From Cylicocyclus nassatus (Eukaryota > Nematoda > Chromadorea > Rhabditida > Strongylidae): a stretch of DNA of 64,000 nucleotides. The DNA lies in assembly GCA_958299035.1 (NCBI GenBank), contig CATQJL010000316.1, positions 4,366,674 to 4,430,673 of the forward strand, read 5' to 3'. The number at the start of each line of letters is the position of its first letter. Positions within the stretch are counted from its first letter, which is position 1. A model generated the notes under the pieces. It ran no database searches, was not told the DNA's origin, and saw only the letters and a list, made by a program, of their open reading frames with translations. Made by a program: the position numbers and the translations under genes. Below are positions 35,346-47,042 of this stretch, in pieces.

Positions 35346-36366
35346 AAAAGATCAAAACTTTAAATGGTCATCCTTTTCCATTTTTATCTCTGTAGTCAGT
35401 GTGGAACAGAAGCTCTGCAAGATAGTATTGGAAAGCAAAAGACATTTCTTTCAAATGAAATTACAAGTAAGCAAAGTTGCGATAGCGCAAAGTTAAAATT
35501 TTTTTAAAGAAACGACAGAACTCTCGGATCGCTTAATTCATAGCATTAGCAAAGATACAGATTAACCTCCTCTTCTCATCGCCGGCCCAGCCAGCCCGTC
35601 CTGAGCACCCCGCATTAACTCCAGATACATGGTAAAGGCAGTAAGCGCTTACCCCATATTTATTTACGACTGCTATGCATCTCAAATTGCACAAGAGCTA
35701 TCTATTTGGATATTGTCAGTCAACTATCAAGCTATCAAGCTGTTCCCAACTAACAAGCAGGGGCGGTAGTTGAAGATTTGACCAATGCAGCATTGCGATT
35801 GTTCTCCATGATCTGATGCTGAAGATTGAGTAGCTAACTGACGGACGATGCTGAAAAAGATGGCGCTGCTTTTGAAGCGCACAGCTCTGAATTCAACTGT
35901 TGCACGCATTCTTTCAGCATAGAAAAGACGTGGATATTGCAGCATTATTGTATCACGAACGCGCGGAAGAACTTGTTCATTTCAAATATATCTCCTATCA
36001 TTTCAAAACAGTGCACAACCAAACTTCTCGCTTGTCTCATTTGTTTCTCCCTTGTTCTCGCAGATGGTGTATGTTGCGGCTAGATGAGCTCATCAACGAC
36101 GGAAGCGCTTTCTTTATGCTCGTTGACATGGAGAGTAAGTGAATTTGCTTTGTTGATTACTATTCACAGAAATGGTAGTAACTGCATAAAGTGGCGCTGA
36201 GAGTTTCGCATAATGGAGAATAATGGAGATTGCTGTGATTCTTAGGGGAGAAGGCAAGTCAGGCAGTAGTTGAGCGAGCGTTGTTTTGAGGGATCCTCCA
36301 AAAGTAGAGCTTCAATCACCCAACCAACTTAGTAGCCAAAGCTTTTGAGGTTATGAACATGCTTAA
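35346..36366. other. Spacer with one exon-like segment
   Basis: At 36064-36134 (+) a segment is flanked by TTCTCGCAG and GTAAGT and reads DELINDGSAFFMLVDME in one frame. It does not join in phase to the presenilin exons and no partner exons were found, so it is only a candidate. Confidence 0.25.
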
Positions 36367-36769
36367 AGGCAGTGTACGGGCAAGATGGGGGTTTTGTGGT
36401 TTTTGGGGCCATGGCGAGTAGCCCCCTCAGACACAACATCGCGCAATTGTGAGGTCGTAACGTTCGACCTAAAGCAAGAAAAACGACCGGAAATGGGGGA
36501 ACTTACGCCTTGGGGCGGGGTTCTCTGAGCTGTCCGAATTCCTGCCATGCGGTAGAGTACGCATGCTGCCACAGTTAAAATATAGGGTCCCGCAGCGACT
36601 CTGCGTCTCTGCCTTGGTGGGAACCGTCGAATTTCAAATTATGCGGCTTTGGAAAACGTATGTTCTCGCCGTTTTCGCGCCTTCTAATGTGGATTTTCGG
36701 ATTCAGCGTTGCGGATAACCCTCGGTAAGCGGATCTTCTAGAAATCGAGTTTTTGCCCAGACACTGCCT
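36367..36769. mobile_element. TTAA-flanked AGGCAGT element, copy 3
   Basis: AGGCAGTGT...ACACTGCCT with TTAA on both sides (36363-36366, 36770-36773). Same ends and target as the elements at 15394 and 22368, but the interior is different and the arms beyond the ends do not pair well. Confidence 0.7.
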
Positions 36770-36773
36770 TTAA

Positions 36774-37964
36774 GACACATCTGATCTTTGAACTTCTGAC
36801 TCGCACTCCGCGGATTATACCTCTGGGAAGCCAGTGATCCACACCTGCGTCTGATCTGAATTTCAAGCACCATATCTATGAACATGACTCATAATAAAGC
36901 ACTAAGCGTTGTCTTTTTGTGTGTATTTGTCTATTTATCACGAAATTCATAGGGGAGCAGCAGCCAAGCTAGCGAGCTACAATTTTGCATAGCGTACCAT
37001 ACCAACGTAAGTTCACCAGGCACAAGGATGAGCCGGTTCGATAAACGGATCCTTCAAAATTTGCGCGTCAAACGGGCCCACGCGGCTTTTGGCACGCAAA
37101 ACTAGGTCGCTACCTTTTTGCAAAGTCATGACTAGTTTGGCGAGCAAATCTGCGCTTCGTGAATTCTAGCCCAAAAGTGCTCAAAAATTTACTTTTCTTC
37201 GAAAACAGCGCCGAAAAGTGGTGATCGCGTAGATATTCGATTTGACAAGGCTTTACCTAAAAATTGTAAAGAATCTTGCACAGAAATGTAGCTCAAAGTG
37301 ACTATTCTCGTAACGAGACTATCAAGCCAAAACAAATCCAGTAATCCACTCAAATTCGCAGGTGTTCTTTTGCAAAAAAAGTTTTCTTTTTCTCAAAATT
37401 GCCGATCTTGAATGGAGATGCTTCAAAAATGAACGGTTAATTACAATTCATTTGTGATGTTCAGCATCGCGCGATGAGTTTCAAAGTCATCCTTCTGCAA
37501 GTTTGAAAAAGGCATACGGATATTTAGCAGGGCATTGCGAACCTTCGCGAAGCGGAGGTGACGCACTAGTACTCAATAAATTGCAACGTGATCGCTTGAA
37601 ATTATCATTCGAGTGGATGTAACTGCTGAGCCGTTCTTTGAGGTGAATGAGACATTTTTGCAAGCGGCTAAAAATAGAATCCGATTTCCTCTCTTCTCCT
37701 TCGCTGCAATCCTTCTCCTCCTTCAAACCTTATGCTGTGCTCCCTTCTCCTACTGTGTGCACACCTCTTCTCCATTTTGAGCATTACCGCAGCTCCGCTT
37801 AAAATCACTGCTTCCTGTCATCTTATTCAAGACAGAATGAGCTTCACCGCCCCTATTAACATGACTAAAGGGGAATGCTATGTTTTGATAGTGATCAGCG
37901 AACCTACTGTTCGCCTAGCTAGTTTTTCCGGTCTCGCCCGGGTCACAGCTTCAGCCTACATTCG
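36774..37964. other. Upstream region of the presenilin gene
   Basis: No confident exon. It should hold the presenilin promoter and possibly its first coding exon. A short open frame from an ATG at 37732 begins with a hydrophobic stretch but lacks splice support. Confidence 0.3.
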
Positions 37965-38105
37965 CCCCTCCCCGAAGTGTATGTGTGCCAAGTTTGGTCC
38001 GGATCGGTTTAGAAGTGGAATTTTCTATCCGGAGTAGGTACAACAGACACACACTGGCACACAAGACACAGACACAGACAAACAGACATTTGGTTACTTA
38101 CATAG
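37965..38105 (-). mobile_element. Helitron-family 5' end fragment
   Basis: 'gaagtgtatgtgtgccaag' , 'tttggtccggatcgg' and 'ggaattttctatccgga', followed by a CAGACA-rich run, match the reverse of the 5' end of the 10734 element. A truncated copy just upstream of the presenilin exons. Confidence 0.6.
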
Positions 38106-38203
38106 TTTAGTGCTCGTACGCAGACTCTCTCACATCAGCTGGAGAAAGGGGCGAGGAGAAAGAGGGAACTGTCTTGTCTAATTTAGACACAGTTTGATTT
38201 CAG

Positions 38204-41200
38204 AGTCAGTCCAACAGCAGTATCGTGGACAGTAACACATCTTCAGTTCAATTCGAGACAGCATCGGGCGAAAGACCGCGAACTGGTAATTCTGTGGTAA
38301 ATAAAGCGTGGACATAATGAACCTTTGCTTTATCAGAGGCTGGATCAGATCCACCTGTCAGCAATCAACGCAGTGCTTCTTCCCGCAAGCGAAAAAACTA
38401 TGGTCCATCAGATATGATCAAAGTATTCGTGCCAGTGTCCATATGTATGCTACTCGTCGTGACCTGCACTAGAAATATAGAGATCTACAAAGGGGATGAT
38501 ATTATAAAGACGTAAGTTTTTTGTCTCTACTGTTACGACGAGTTGAGGGTGCACATACTTTGTTCTTAATCTACAAATGTGGCTGTTACACTTCAAATGC
38601 TACAAAGATCCCACTCCAAAGTAGCTTCCATACAACCACAATTGCGACGTTCATTTTAGCATCAAAAACACACTGCTGAGGTACTCACGTTGTTTTTTTG
38701 CAAAAAGGATCACGTCTTCTCTTCTAAAAAGTGAGTAAACCTCCGACGAGATCCTCTTTCTTATCCGAAGACAGGCACAGAAAGCAGAAGTTAGCTGGTC
38801 TTGGCTCACCAACTCAACGAATGAATCCATCAGGGATCCTTAGAAAGGGGAGGGGAACGGGGATTCACTGTCTTTGATCTCCTCGTACGGATTTCCTAAG
38901 CTAACGGGGAATGGTCTGAACTCAACTCAGCCATTTCAAACTAGCTCGTCGGACTCGACTTCGGACGTTGATTGCAAAATATGTTCCATTATTTGAAAAA
39001 AGCGTTTGGGTATGAGAAATTGTTTGAGTTTTAACGGATAAAATTTGTTGCAAGGCACCCTGAGGGCACTTAATTACAGCGAATGGATATGCCAAGTCAC
39101 CGAAATAATCCGTAAAATCGAATTTGAGTTTAGTCGTGTTTTCTAGGCTATATGTTGTTTATCACGATCCAAAGGCAGAAGCTCCCACAAAAATCTGGCA
39201 CTCTCTGGTGAACGCGGGTGTTTTCCTGTTAATAGTCGCCATCGCTACATTTGGAATCGTAGCTCTTTTTTACTACAAATTTTACAGAGTACGTACATTA
39301 TCACTATCTGCAAACAGAAAGTATCGACAAGCAATTTCAGTGCCTAAACTTCTTCGTTATGTTTTCCACATTCATGCTGATTACTTTGGTATCGCTAATG
39401 CAGTACTAGTAAGTCGCCATTCGCTGTAGTCGCCTTAGGCCTCGGGCATACCTCACGCGATTTCAGTCGCCACGCGATTTGGCATTGCTCCAAATGTTCA
39501 CAACTCATCCTACGGGGTTTTTGAATGTACGAAAGATGGGGCATTTTAACAACCTACGAAAGTTATACATGCTGTGCATTTGGGGTCTACCAGTATTGAA
39601 TTTGAAAACATCTGGCAGATTGCCAGATCGCGTGGCGACTGAATTCGCTTGAGGTATGTCCCTTGCCTTACAGTAACGAACCAAATTTTTAGTGAGATAT
39701 TGCGTGCTATAAATTATCCGCTTTCATTGCCATTAGTGCTATTTCTCCATGGAAATCTAGCAGCTGTTGAGTTAATGTCAATTTTTTGGAAAGGCCCAAT
39801 GAAGGCACAGCAGGTACGCTTCTGTCACACTTATGTTCTTCCTTTCTTCTTGGCCTTTATCGTTATAATCTCTGTCAAATTTTGCAGCACATACAGACTT
39901 GACAGTTTAGGGTACTTTGATCCTCATGGCGGCTATGGTGACACTCACAATAATGCGTATATTTCCAAAATGGACTAGTTGGGCAGTGCTAATAGCGTTG
40001 GGCTTTTGGGATCTCTTTGCCGTGCTCTCTCCCTGTGTAGGCTAATATGCACCACATCAGGAATGTATGTCAAATGTGTTTATTTCAGGGCCCTTTGAAG
40101 TTGCTCGTGGAAACAGCTGAAGAGCGTGGCGAAGATCTCATGCCTGCAATCATCTACAGTATGCTGTTTTGTTCTCTTAGCTAGTATCCGCTGGATCCTT
40201 CGCACACAAGCCGCTGTTTTTAGCGATAGAGGATGAAAGAAATGGGGAGGCAGAATAAGGGAGGGGTAGGAAGGCCAAAGATTCCACAGAACTAGCAGAA
40301 CAGCTGATGAAATAAAATGGTTTATCGCAATTGACCAACCACGAAGGCTGATATATTAATGAAGTACAGAAAGCGGAGAAAGTAGGAGCTATGATGACAT
40401 CTAAATGAGCTATCGAAGAGCAGCGAAGACGGTTGAGGGAAAATGGGCATCTGAACCGGCATACATATGGTGCATAGGCTGTAACGTATATCTTGTGGTC
40501 TTGGTCAGACTATATGACAAAAAATCCTAGCCCGGGCGCATGGATCCACCGGGGCGGAGGGGGGAGGGGGGGAGGGGGGGGGGACCTTGCTATGCAGGCT
40601 GCAGGATTTAATGTTTACCTAGCATCTTCTGTGAGATATAAATTATTTTCTTTTGCAGCTGGAAGTGCAACTTTACCAAAGACGGACTTGACGCAATCGA
40701 GTGTTGAAAGGTTATAAGTCAAGCTGATTTGGTTACCTTTATCGTTGTTTTTTTAGTGAGCCAAATGAGCAGAGAAGCTCTCGATCACGATCTAAAGGTG
40801 TCAACTCGCTTCGAGCATTCAGCATAAAAAGTTCTGAAGGAGACGAGAGTGAGAATATATTCAAGCATTTCAGTTTATCTTCATCTATGCAAGTCTATTT
40901 AGGAAATATCCGGCTTGGATTAGGCGACTTTATCTTCTACTCTCTGTTGGTTGGAAATGCGTCAGTTCTAGCTGATTGGACAACTACACTTTCGTGCTAC
41001 GTCGCTATCGTCATGGGACTCGGATTCACCCTTATGCTTCTAGTAGTGTGAGCCTTCTAGATATCACACTGTCATCATACAAAGATCTTCGCTTTAGGTT
41101 TCAAAAAGCACTGCCAGCCTTACCAATATCGATAGCTTTCGGAGCAATAACCTTCTTCAGCTCAAAGTTTGTGACCTCGAAGTTTGTCGAGGAGATCTAT

Positions 41201-41221
41201 AGAAAGCCAGTTTTCCTTTGA
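38204..41221 (+). CDS. hop-1: Presenilin, HOP-1-like (N-terminal exon unresolved)
   Basis: Exons 38204-38285, 38337-38511, 39147-39288, 39341-39408, 39693-39813, 39911-40036, 40089-40158, 40659-40710, 40757-40848, 40903-41047 and 41098-41221 (TGA) join in phase for 398 residues. Presenilin is the aspartyl protease of gamma-secretase, cleaving Notch-type proteins in the membrane. Seen: [10 protein letters not shown] (TM1), IFWKGPM, the first catalytic Asp in [16 protein letters not shown] (D230), [11 protein letters not shown], the second Asp in [12 protein letters not shown] (D318) and PALP (364-367). WD in place of YD, CGPLK and IRLG favour the HOP-1 branch over SEL-12. The hydrophilic loop between the two Asp-bearing segments is short and Ser/Arg-rich. 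No start ATG was found for the first listed exon; either an upstream exon is missing or translation starts at the Met just before TM1. Confidence 0.9.
39433..39670. mobile_element. GCCTTAGGCC MITE, copy 2, in presenilin intron
   Basis: GCCTTAGGCCTCGGGCATAC at the left and the complement of TAAGGCAAGGGACATACCTC at the right, with 'cacgcgat' and 'agtcgccacgcga' inverted blocks inside. It fills most of the intron between 39408 and 39693. Confidence 0.6.
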
Positions 41222-41299
41222 CAGAAGTCCAAGTGTTTTTTGATAAGTGAACGTAACAATATGCGTACCTCTATAATTAATGAAGTTCCACATGGTTTG

Positions 41300-41305
41300 A
41301 ATAAA
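41300..41305 (+). terminator. Poly(A) signal of presenilin
   Basis: AATAAA 79 bases after the stop codon, in AT-rich sequence; the usual position for a nematode 3' UTR. Confidence 0.65.
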
Positions 41306-42205
41306 GTTTTGTTGGTTATTCTTTGCTGAGTAGAGAGAGTGGAGGGGGAATTAATGGAATATGTTATACGTCCTCTTGTCTAGAAACGCCTGAGCATTCT
41401 GTGGTACTGATTTCAATTTCCTTTTGCCGTATTCACTGTTATCAGTGCAACTTATTCCCGAGCGTTTCGGCACAACGCCGTCGTCGGAGGCTTAAAAGTG
41501 GTTAATCACTCTGACTCACAATCTTGGTCGCAACCAGGGTCAAGCGTGGGGTGTGGCATGCCACACCTGGGGGGGGGGGTCGTATTGAGGAATCAGGGAG
41601 GGGGGGGAGGGGTCGTTATCAAGGCGTCCGCTGTTCGCATAACATAATATTCGTTAACAATTTCAAATAGGCATGCAAAATACTAGCACATTGATGTTTG
41701 ACCCATTATTTATACGTACAGTAAGCATAATCAAAGATCTATAAAGCATAAGAGCATCGTTTTGTAATTAGCAAGTAAAATAACCTCTGTGGTCCAAGTT
41801 TCAGCGAATTCTGAGGTTTCCAGATACAGGACCACCTAAGTGAGATGGTCGTTTTCAAACTTGTTACTTTGTTTCACAGTTTCAGGTAAGTTAACTACTT
41901 CTTTTTGAGCTCAATACAAAGAACTACTGTTTCTTATTAGGAATCCTACTTAAAATGATCTCTAAATTAAGGAATTATAAGCAAGCCAAAATCTCGTTTA
42001 TTCCATTTTTCGTTTTCAATATCTCACAAGGGAAGTACTTTCAATGGCCGTGGCCTTTTGATATGAGATGCATATCTTCTGAAGCAGCTTTAAACGCTGA
42101 TTTTGAATCTTCTTTCCGTTTCTGCGGAGCGCCCTTATGAAGAAAGTTATGGAAGCCTGAAAAGCCTATTTTGGGGCGCTTTTTGAGTTTGAGAGCGGTG
42201 CTATG

Positions 42206-42295
42206 TGCGTCGGTGGTGCAGTGGTGTAATGGTGAGTTGTTGGCATTGAAGGCGATAGGTCGATGGTTCGAATCCGGTGAACAGCAAGCCATTTT
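42206..42295 (+). repeat. tRNA-like pol III promoter unit (SINE-like), copy A
   Basis: TGGTGTAATGGTGAG resembles an A box and GGTTCGAATCC is a perfect B-box consensus, about 45 nt apart. The T-arm and acceptor do not pair well, so this is tRNA-derived rather than a working tRNA. Confidence 0.6.
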
Positions 42296-42777
42296 GCACT
42301 TTGAATGTGAGTTTAAAAACCAGAGTAATTCACCTGCTGTCACTTACTGTAATATCCTTTTTTTTCTTTGGGGAAAAATTTTCTGGCATAACTGCTTGTA
42401 ATGAGGCCCTGAAACTCTACCTGATTTCGTTACCAGTAAAATAGGAACGAACATGGTGAAGCATGTTCACCACCATACAAAGCTCAAGGAATGCTCACTT
42501 CATTAATTTAGTTCAATTTAATGGGTACCTGCGAGCATGAGAATTGCGTGGAGTTTCTCTTCATAAGCTGTTCCCGTTGTGAGAAATGTCTGTGTTTCGC
42601 CCAATTTGTAATTTCGCTTCACCTCTACACATATTTTTTGCGGAGAAAACCAAATCTTAACAAGCAAGCGGTTTGACAGAAAATTTTTTTTCTTAGCGCA
42701 CATTTGCTAAAGGTATTACAGTAAGTAATTGCAGACGAATTAGACTGGTTTTCAAACTCACATTCAAAGTGTAAAAT

Positions 42778-42868
42778 GGTTCGCTCTGCACCGGATTCGA
42801 ACCACCGACCTTTCGCTTTCAATGTCCAACAACTAACCATTACACCAGCGCCACCGCGCAGCTAGCAC
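42778..42868 (-). repeat. tRNA-like pol III promoter unit (SINE-like), copy B
   Basis: Minus-strand mirror of copy A: GCTGGTGTAATGGTTAG then GGTTCGAATCCGG. It sits at the matching place in the opposite arm of the palindrome, so the two units point toward each other. Confidence 0.6.
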
Positions 42869-43955
42869 CGCTCTCAAGCTCAAAGAGTGCCCTCAAAATA
42901 GGATTTTCAGGCTTCCATAACTCTCTTCAGAAGGACGCTCCGCAGAAACGGAAAGCAGATTTAAAATCAGCGTTCGAAGCTGCTTCAGACGATATGCATC
43001 TCATATCAAAAGGCCACGGCCATTGAAAGTACTTCCTTTCAAAAAAAAACATTTTTAGCGAACATTATGTATATGAATCGATAGCCTAAACCTCATAGAT
43101 TTCATGGGAGTGATTTGAGGCTGATTCGTCTTCTTAGCTCTGAGTAATATTTGGTGAAAGCACAGCCATTAAAAGCGAAAAATAGGAAACACAAGATTTC
43201 AGTTGGCTTCTAATTCCAAAGTTAGGAGGTCTTCTGAAGCGAGATTTCTGAAGTGACCAAAGAAGGAGTAGTGCTTTGTCTGTAGTGAAAAACAGCTAGC
43301 TACTTCACCTTTGAAACAAAATTAGTCATGCTGGAAAATGGCGATTTCACTTAGGTGTCCCAGTATCTTGAAACTTCAGAATTCGCTCAAACATTGTCTA
43401 GAGGGGTTAATTGACATGCTAATTATAATTATGTTGCCCGTCATGTTTGACAGGGCCTCCCAGTAGTGCTATTTTGAGTATATAATTCAGGGGGTCTTAT
43501 TGAGACAGCGTTAAGAGAGGGGGGGGGGGGTCGTAACCAGCGATCGTGTGCCACACCTCTTGCCCCTGGTCGCAACATCTCCTCCCACTCGATCATTCGA
43601 ATGGTCTTGAGTGGCAGGGAGTCTGCGAGCATAGCATTTTCACTAGAGCATGTCACCGTTACTTGTAGTTGTTCCAGTACTTCAACTGACTGCGATGTTA
43701 GAATGAGTCTTGATGTAAACTGACTACCGTGTTGAGAACAAGCAGTTGTGATGTCAGTGAACTGTTCAAATATAGTAGACGATCTTATGATTTGCAACAT
43801 GTCAGATACGGAGTCAAATCTCCAGTAATAGATAATTGTTTATTCTTGTTGTTGATTTCGGGGTCACGAACAAGAATGAAAAATGCCCCGAGGGACTTTC
43901 TCGCGGAAATTTGTTTCGCAGGTCAAGATTGCGCACCTACCTAATATCGAAATCA

Positions 43956-44183
43956 TTACCGTTGATCTACTTTCCTTTCCTTTCCCTTTCCTACTTTCCT
44001 TTCCCTGCGGACTGATACTTGCCGCTTTTTAGCCAAACGCTCGTTTACGCGCACACATAGTGGTCTATCCGTCTCACCAATGCGGGTGGCGGAGCATGCT
44101 AAACATTCTATTTGATACACAGCGTAATACTTCAAACAGTCTCCAACCTTTCCATGAATGCACGTTACAAAATTTCGTGTCAA
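43956..44183 (-). pseudogene. Penelope-type GIY-YIG endonuclease fragment
   Basis: The frame reads CIHGKVGDCLKYYAVYQIECLACSATRIGETDRPLCVRVNERLA. This follows the GIY-YIG pattern of Penelope-like retroelements: a Cys-rich lead-in (xxHGxxGDC), VYxIxCxxC, xIGET-RPL and VxxH-like end. The YIG tyrosine is replaced by Arg (TRIGET). No reverse transcriptase is nearby, and a CT-tract follows, so it is an orphan relic. Confidence 0.65.
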
Positions 44184-44520
44184 GCTCTGTCATAATTTCT
44201 ATTGCGTACCAGTTGTATGTATTTTGACGTCTTCTCGGGGGAAATACCAAGACACTTTCATTTTCGTATCAAACGTTGTCTTATTGCAGCACTGACCCTT
44301 TCGGAAATGAAACAAATTCACAGAGTATTTTTTTCCACTTTCTGTTCACTCGCCTTTGATGCTTTCTTTCTTCTCTCAGCTCGCATATTACTAGGCTGCT
44401 GCATAAGTTTTGTCCGATTTTTTTGCCTTACGTTTGAAGCAGCTGTTCTAAGAGAATTTCATCTCTAATGCGGTATTGTTAGTAATAGTTCGAAATTGAT
44501 TTTCTTGCTCTTTCTAACGC

Positions 44521-44578
44521 AAATCAAATTCCAGTAAATTTCTTAGTGCAAATCAAATTCCAGTAAATTTCTTAGTGT
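44521..44578. repeat. 29-bp tandem duplication
   Basis: CAAATCAAATTCCAGTAAAT with its following bases is repeated directly at 44550 with no gap and at most one difference. Confidence 0.85.
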
Positions 44579-46059
44579 AAGGAGATTTCAGGCTTAAAAT
44601 CTCCAAGTGGTCGAGCTATGTTCTCACCCTAGAAATATGTCCTTGCGAGGAGATCTCCACAATGCTCTCTTCAAGTCAAGTTCTTTCATTGGTTGCGGAT
44701 TAGGAGTGTAGAAGGCTAGTATATGCAGAAACTCAGTTCCATGAAGAGAACGTCTTGCTGAATTAGTTGTCGAGCATTAATTTTTTGTGTGGATGTACAA
44801 GCAACAACTTTCTGCTAGAGGTAATCGGTGAGTTCAAAGTTGGAGGTGCTAGGGTGAAGCAAGATCTACCAAGGCCGACCCATCCTTTTGGGCGCTTACG
44901 TCAATTGTAAAATTTTTATAATTCTTAAATAGTCATGCACACAGGTGCTGAAGCGAGGTCAAAAAGTGACTTCTTTTTTGCTCGGTCAAAAAACTCTTTC
45001 GGCAACGCAGACCCTATGGCCTCTTTCATATTGCAAAATAATGTACGAAAGTTTCTCTATCTATCCACTGTTAGATAAGATGCCTATCAATCCTCATAAG
45101 GGAGCATTGCCATGTCAAAAAAGACAGGTTTGAAGAAAAACGCTGTGAAGTTTTGAGTTCTTGCTTCTTCCTTAACAATTATTTTCGCAGGCCTTAATTG
45201 TATCTGATAGCCAAAGAACTGCTTAATATATAGAAACTAAGATCTTGGAAGAAAAGTTGACTTTGAATGCGTGCAGAAGAATATTCTTACTGCTCTCTTT
45301 TCAATACCATTTGACCTGTACCGTTCCGTGGAAGTTTTTGGCTGTACAACTTTTATTAGACATCATAAGCAATTTAAAGATAATTTTTTCAATTATATAC
45401 AGTATGTAACATACTGATAAGTTTCAATCAATGCCATAAACTCGTCTATTGATGAAGAACGCCTCGTAGCGTATAGGAGGTGGCAAATCTGGATTTGGTG
45501 GAGCGATTTGTTTCGGGTGACTGAAGTATAAGGTTTTCGGAACCAAATCTAAAATTGAAACCATCAGCTTTTGTTTAGATTAACTCTTTTCTATAATAAA
45601 AACCTCTCAAACTCTTATGCGCTAATTCCTGAGCAGGATTATTTTGTTGAACTTTCGGTGGCATGATGAAGAAGTGCCCATCGTCATCAATGGTATACGA
45701 GGGGTATCTGAATATAGCTTCCGTTTGATTTTTCGAAATCTTATTTGTTGGAATTGTAGTGATGATATTGAGCTAAGTAAATTGAATTAGAATAATTAAC
45801 GATTTCTGGAGAGATACACAGGTTCATGTTAGAGGAAACTTTTGATCTGTCTGCTAACGGTGATACACCAAACCATCAGATTGGCAAAACTGATGAGTCG
45901 GGGCTTCTGTCCGTTCACTTGACTTAGTAGGAAAATTTTGCATGAAAGCACACTTTTCAAAATGAAAGCGAGGAGAAGCTGCGCCGGTGAAAAGTCGTTG
46001 GTTCCTGGCTTGCAAGTCCTGTGCTTAATTGAAAACAAAGCAAACTTTCTTGACTTCTA
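44579..46059. other. Spacer, no gene seen
   Basis: AT-rich with short open frames only; no splice-supported exons or clear repeats. Confidence 0.35.
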
Positions 46060-47023
46060 CAACCGCTCGTATTAGTTGAAGAAACGATTCGAAGTCGCCT
46101 GATTTATGTGACATCACCGTAGTGTGGCCTTATCTCGCTTCAGAGTGGACGAATTCTTAATCCAAGGATACTATTCTACTCAGCTCGGAGCGGCACTCTC
46201 CTGATAAATAGAAGTGCTCGTTTGGATACAGTAGGAGGTCAAATTCCAAGCATCGTTTCAGATTTTTGCTTGCGGTAGGTTGCCTAATGAGTGCAGTGAA
46301 TAATCACATTGAGTAACCTACCATAAGCAAAAGTCTGAAACGATTCGTAGAATCTGGCCTCCTACTACATCCGAGCGCGTACTTCTATGAATCAGAAGAT
46401 GCGCCGTGCCGAGCTGAGTCGGATGGTGCCCTTGAACTAACAAGCAAAGCATGTTTAGTCATTGTTTCGTCGAAGTGGCCTTATTTATATGGGGTGTACA
46501 CCATATTGAAGAGCATAAAATGCTGATTCTAAATATGCTTTCCTTTTCTGCAGAGCATTTATGGAAGAGGCTTTATGAGCGCTTATGGGAGCAAAAAATG
46601 AATGTGCGAGTGTTACAAAAATAGCCGTAATACCTTTTTCTAGGTCTTCAATGGAGCAGTGATAATCATCAGAGCACTTTATTCAAAAAAGTCTAAAATA
46701 AAAAGATATATTACATTTGTTGCATTATTTGAGGGATTGTAAGATTTTAGCAACCCAACTTGCCCACAATGCACCTTCAATTTTGGCTCAAAAAAACGCT
46801 CGTAACTCCTTGACCAAAAACGATCTGCAAATAAGAAAACAGGTTTGGAATCAGCTTTTACTTCCCTCAATACGATTTACATCTCATTCAGAAAGGCCAC
46901 TTCGACTAAACAAGCTTTCCTTGTAAGACGTCCACTCTGGAGCGAGATAAGGCCCACACTGCGGTGATGTCGCATGAATCGGGCGACTCTGCGTCGTGTT
47001 TTCAAAATATACGAGCGGTATTG
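46060..47023. mobile_element. TA-flanked CCGCTCG foldback, copy A (with insertion)
   Basis: AACCGCTCGTATTAG on the left pairs with ATACGAGCGGTATTG on the right, TA on both sides. Next come inverted blocks 'tgacatcaccgtagtgtggc' / 'gcggtgatgtcgcatgaatc'. A core foldback (46140-46440; 'gtaggaggtcaaattcc', 'gtttcagattttt') is followed by about 470 bp absent from copy B at 56493. Confidence 0.65.
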
Positions 47024-47042
47024 TACCTTATATAGTAGAGGG

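Larger units (their letters stand above)
41760..43420. mobile_element. 1.65-kb palindrome carrying paired tRNA-like units
   Basis: The blocks at 41770-41900 ('agcgaattctgaggtttc', 'ccacctaagtga') and 42020-42360 recur inverted at 43290-43420 and 42695-43040; the centre is near 42540. The outer flanks (41525-41640 and 43440-43575: 'gcaaccagggtcaag', 'gtgtggcatgccacacc', G-runs) are also partly related, so the true element may be about 2 kb. No protein frame. Confidence 0.7.

Noticed and set aside
36064..36134. Exon-like segment as presenilin exon 1
   Set aside because: Its end phase (1) does not fit the phase-0 start of the 38204 exon.
37732..38037. Signal-peptide-like ORF as the presenilin first exon
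   Set aside because: It runs into the Helitron fragment, has no donor in the right phase, and presenilins lack such a leader.
42206..42295. A functional tRNA gene
   Set aside because: A and B boxes are good, but the T-arm and acceptor stems do not pair and the copy is mirrored in a palindrome; better read as tRNA-derived.
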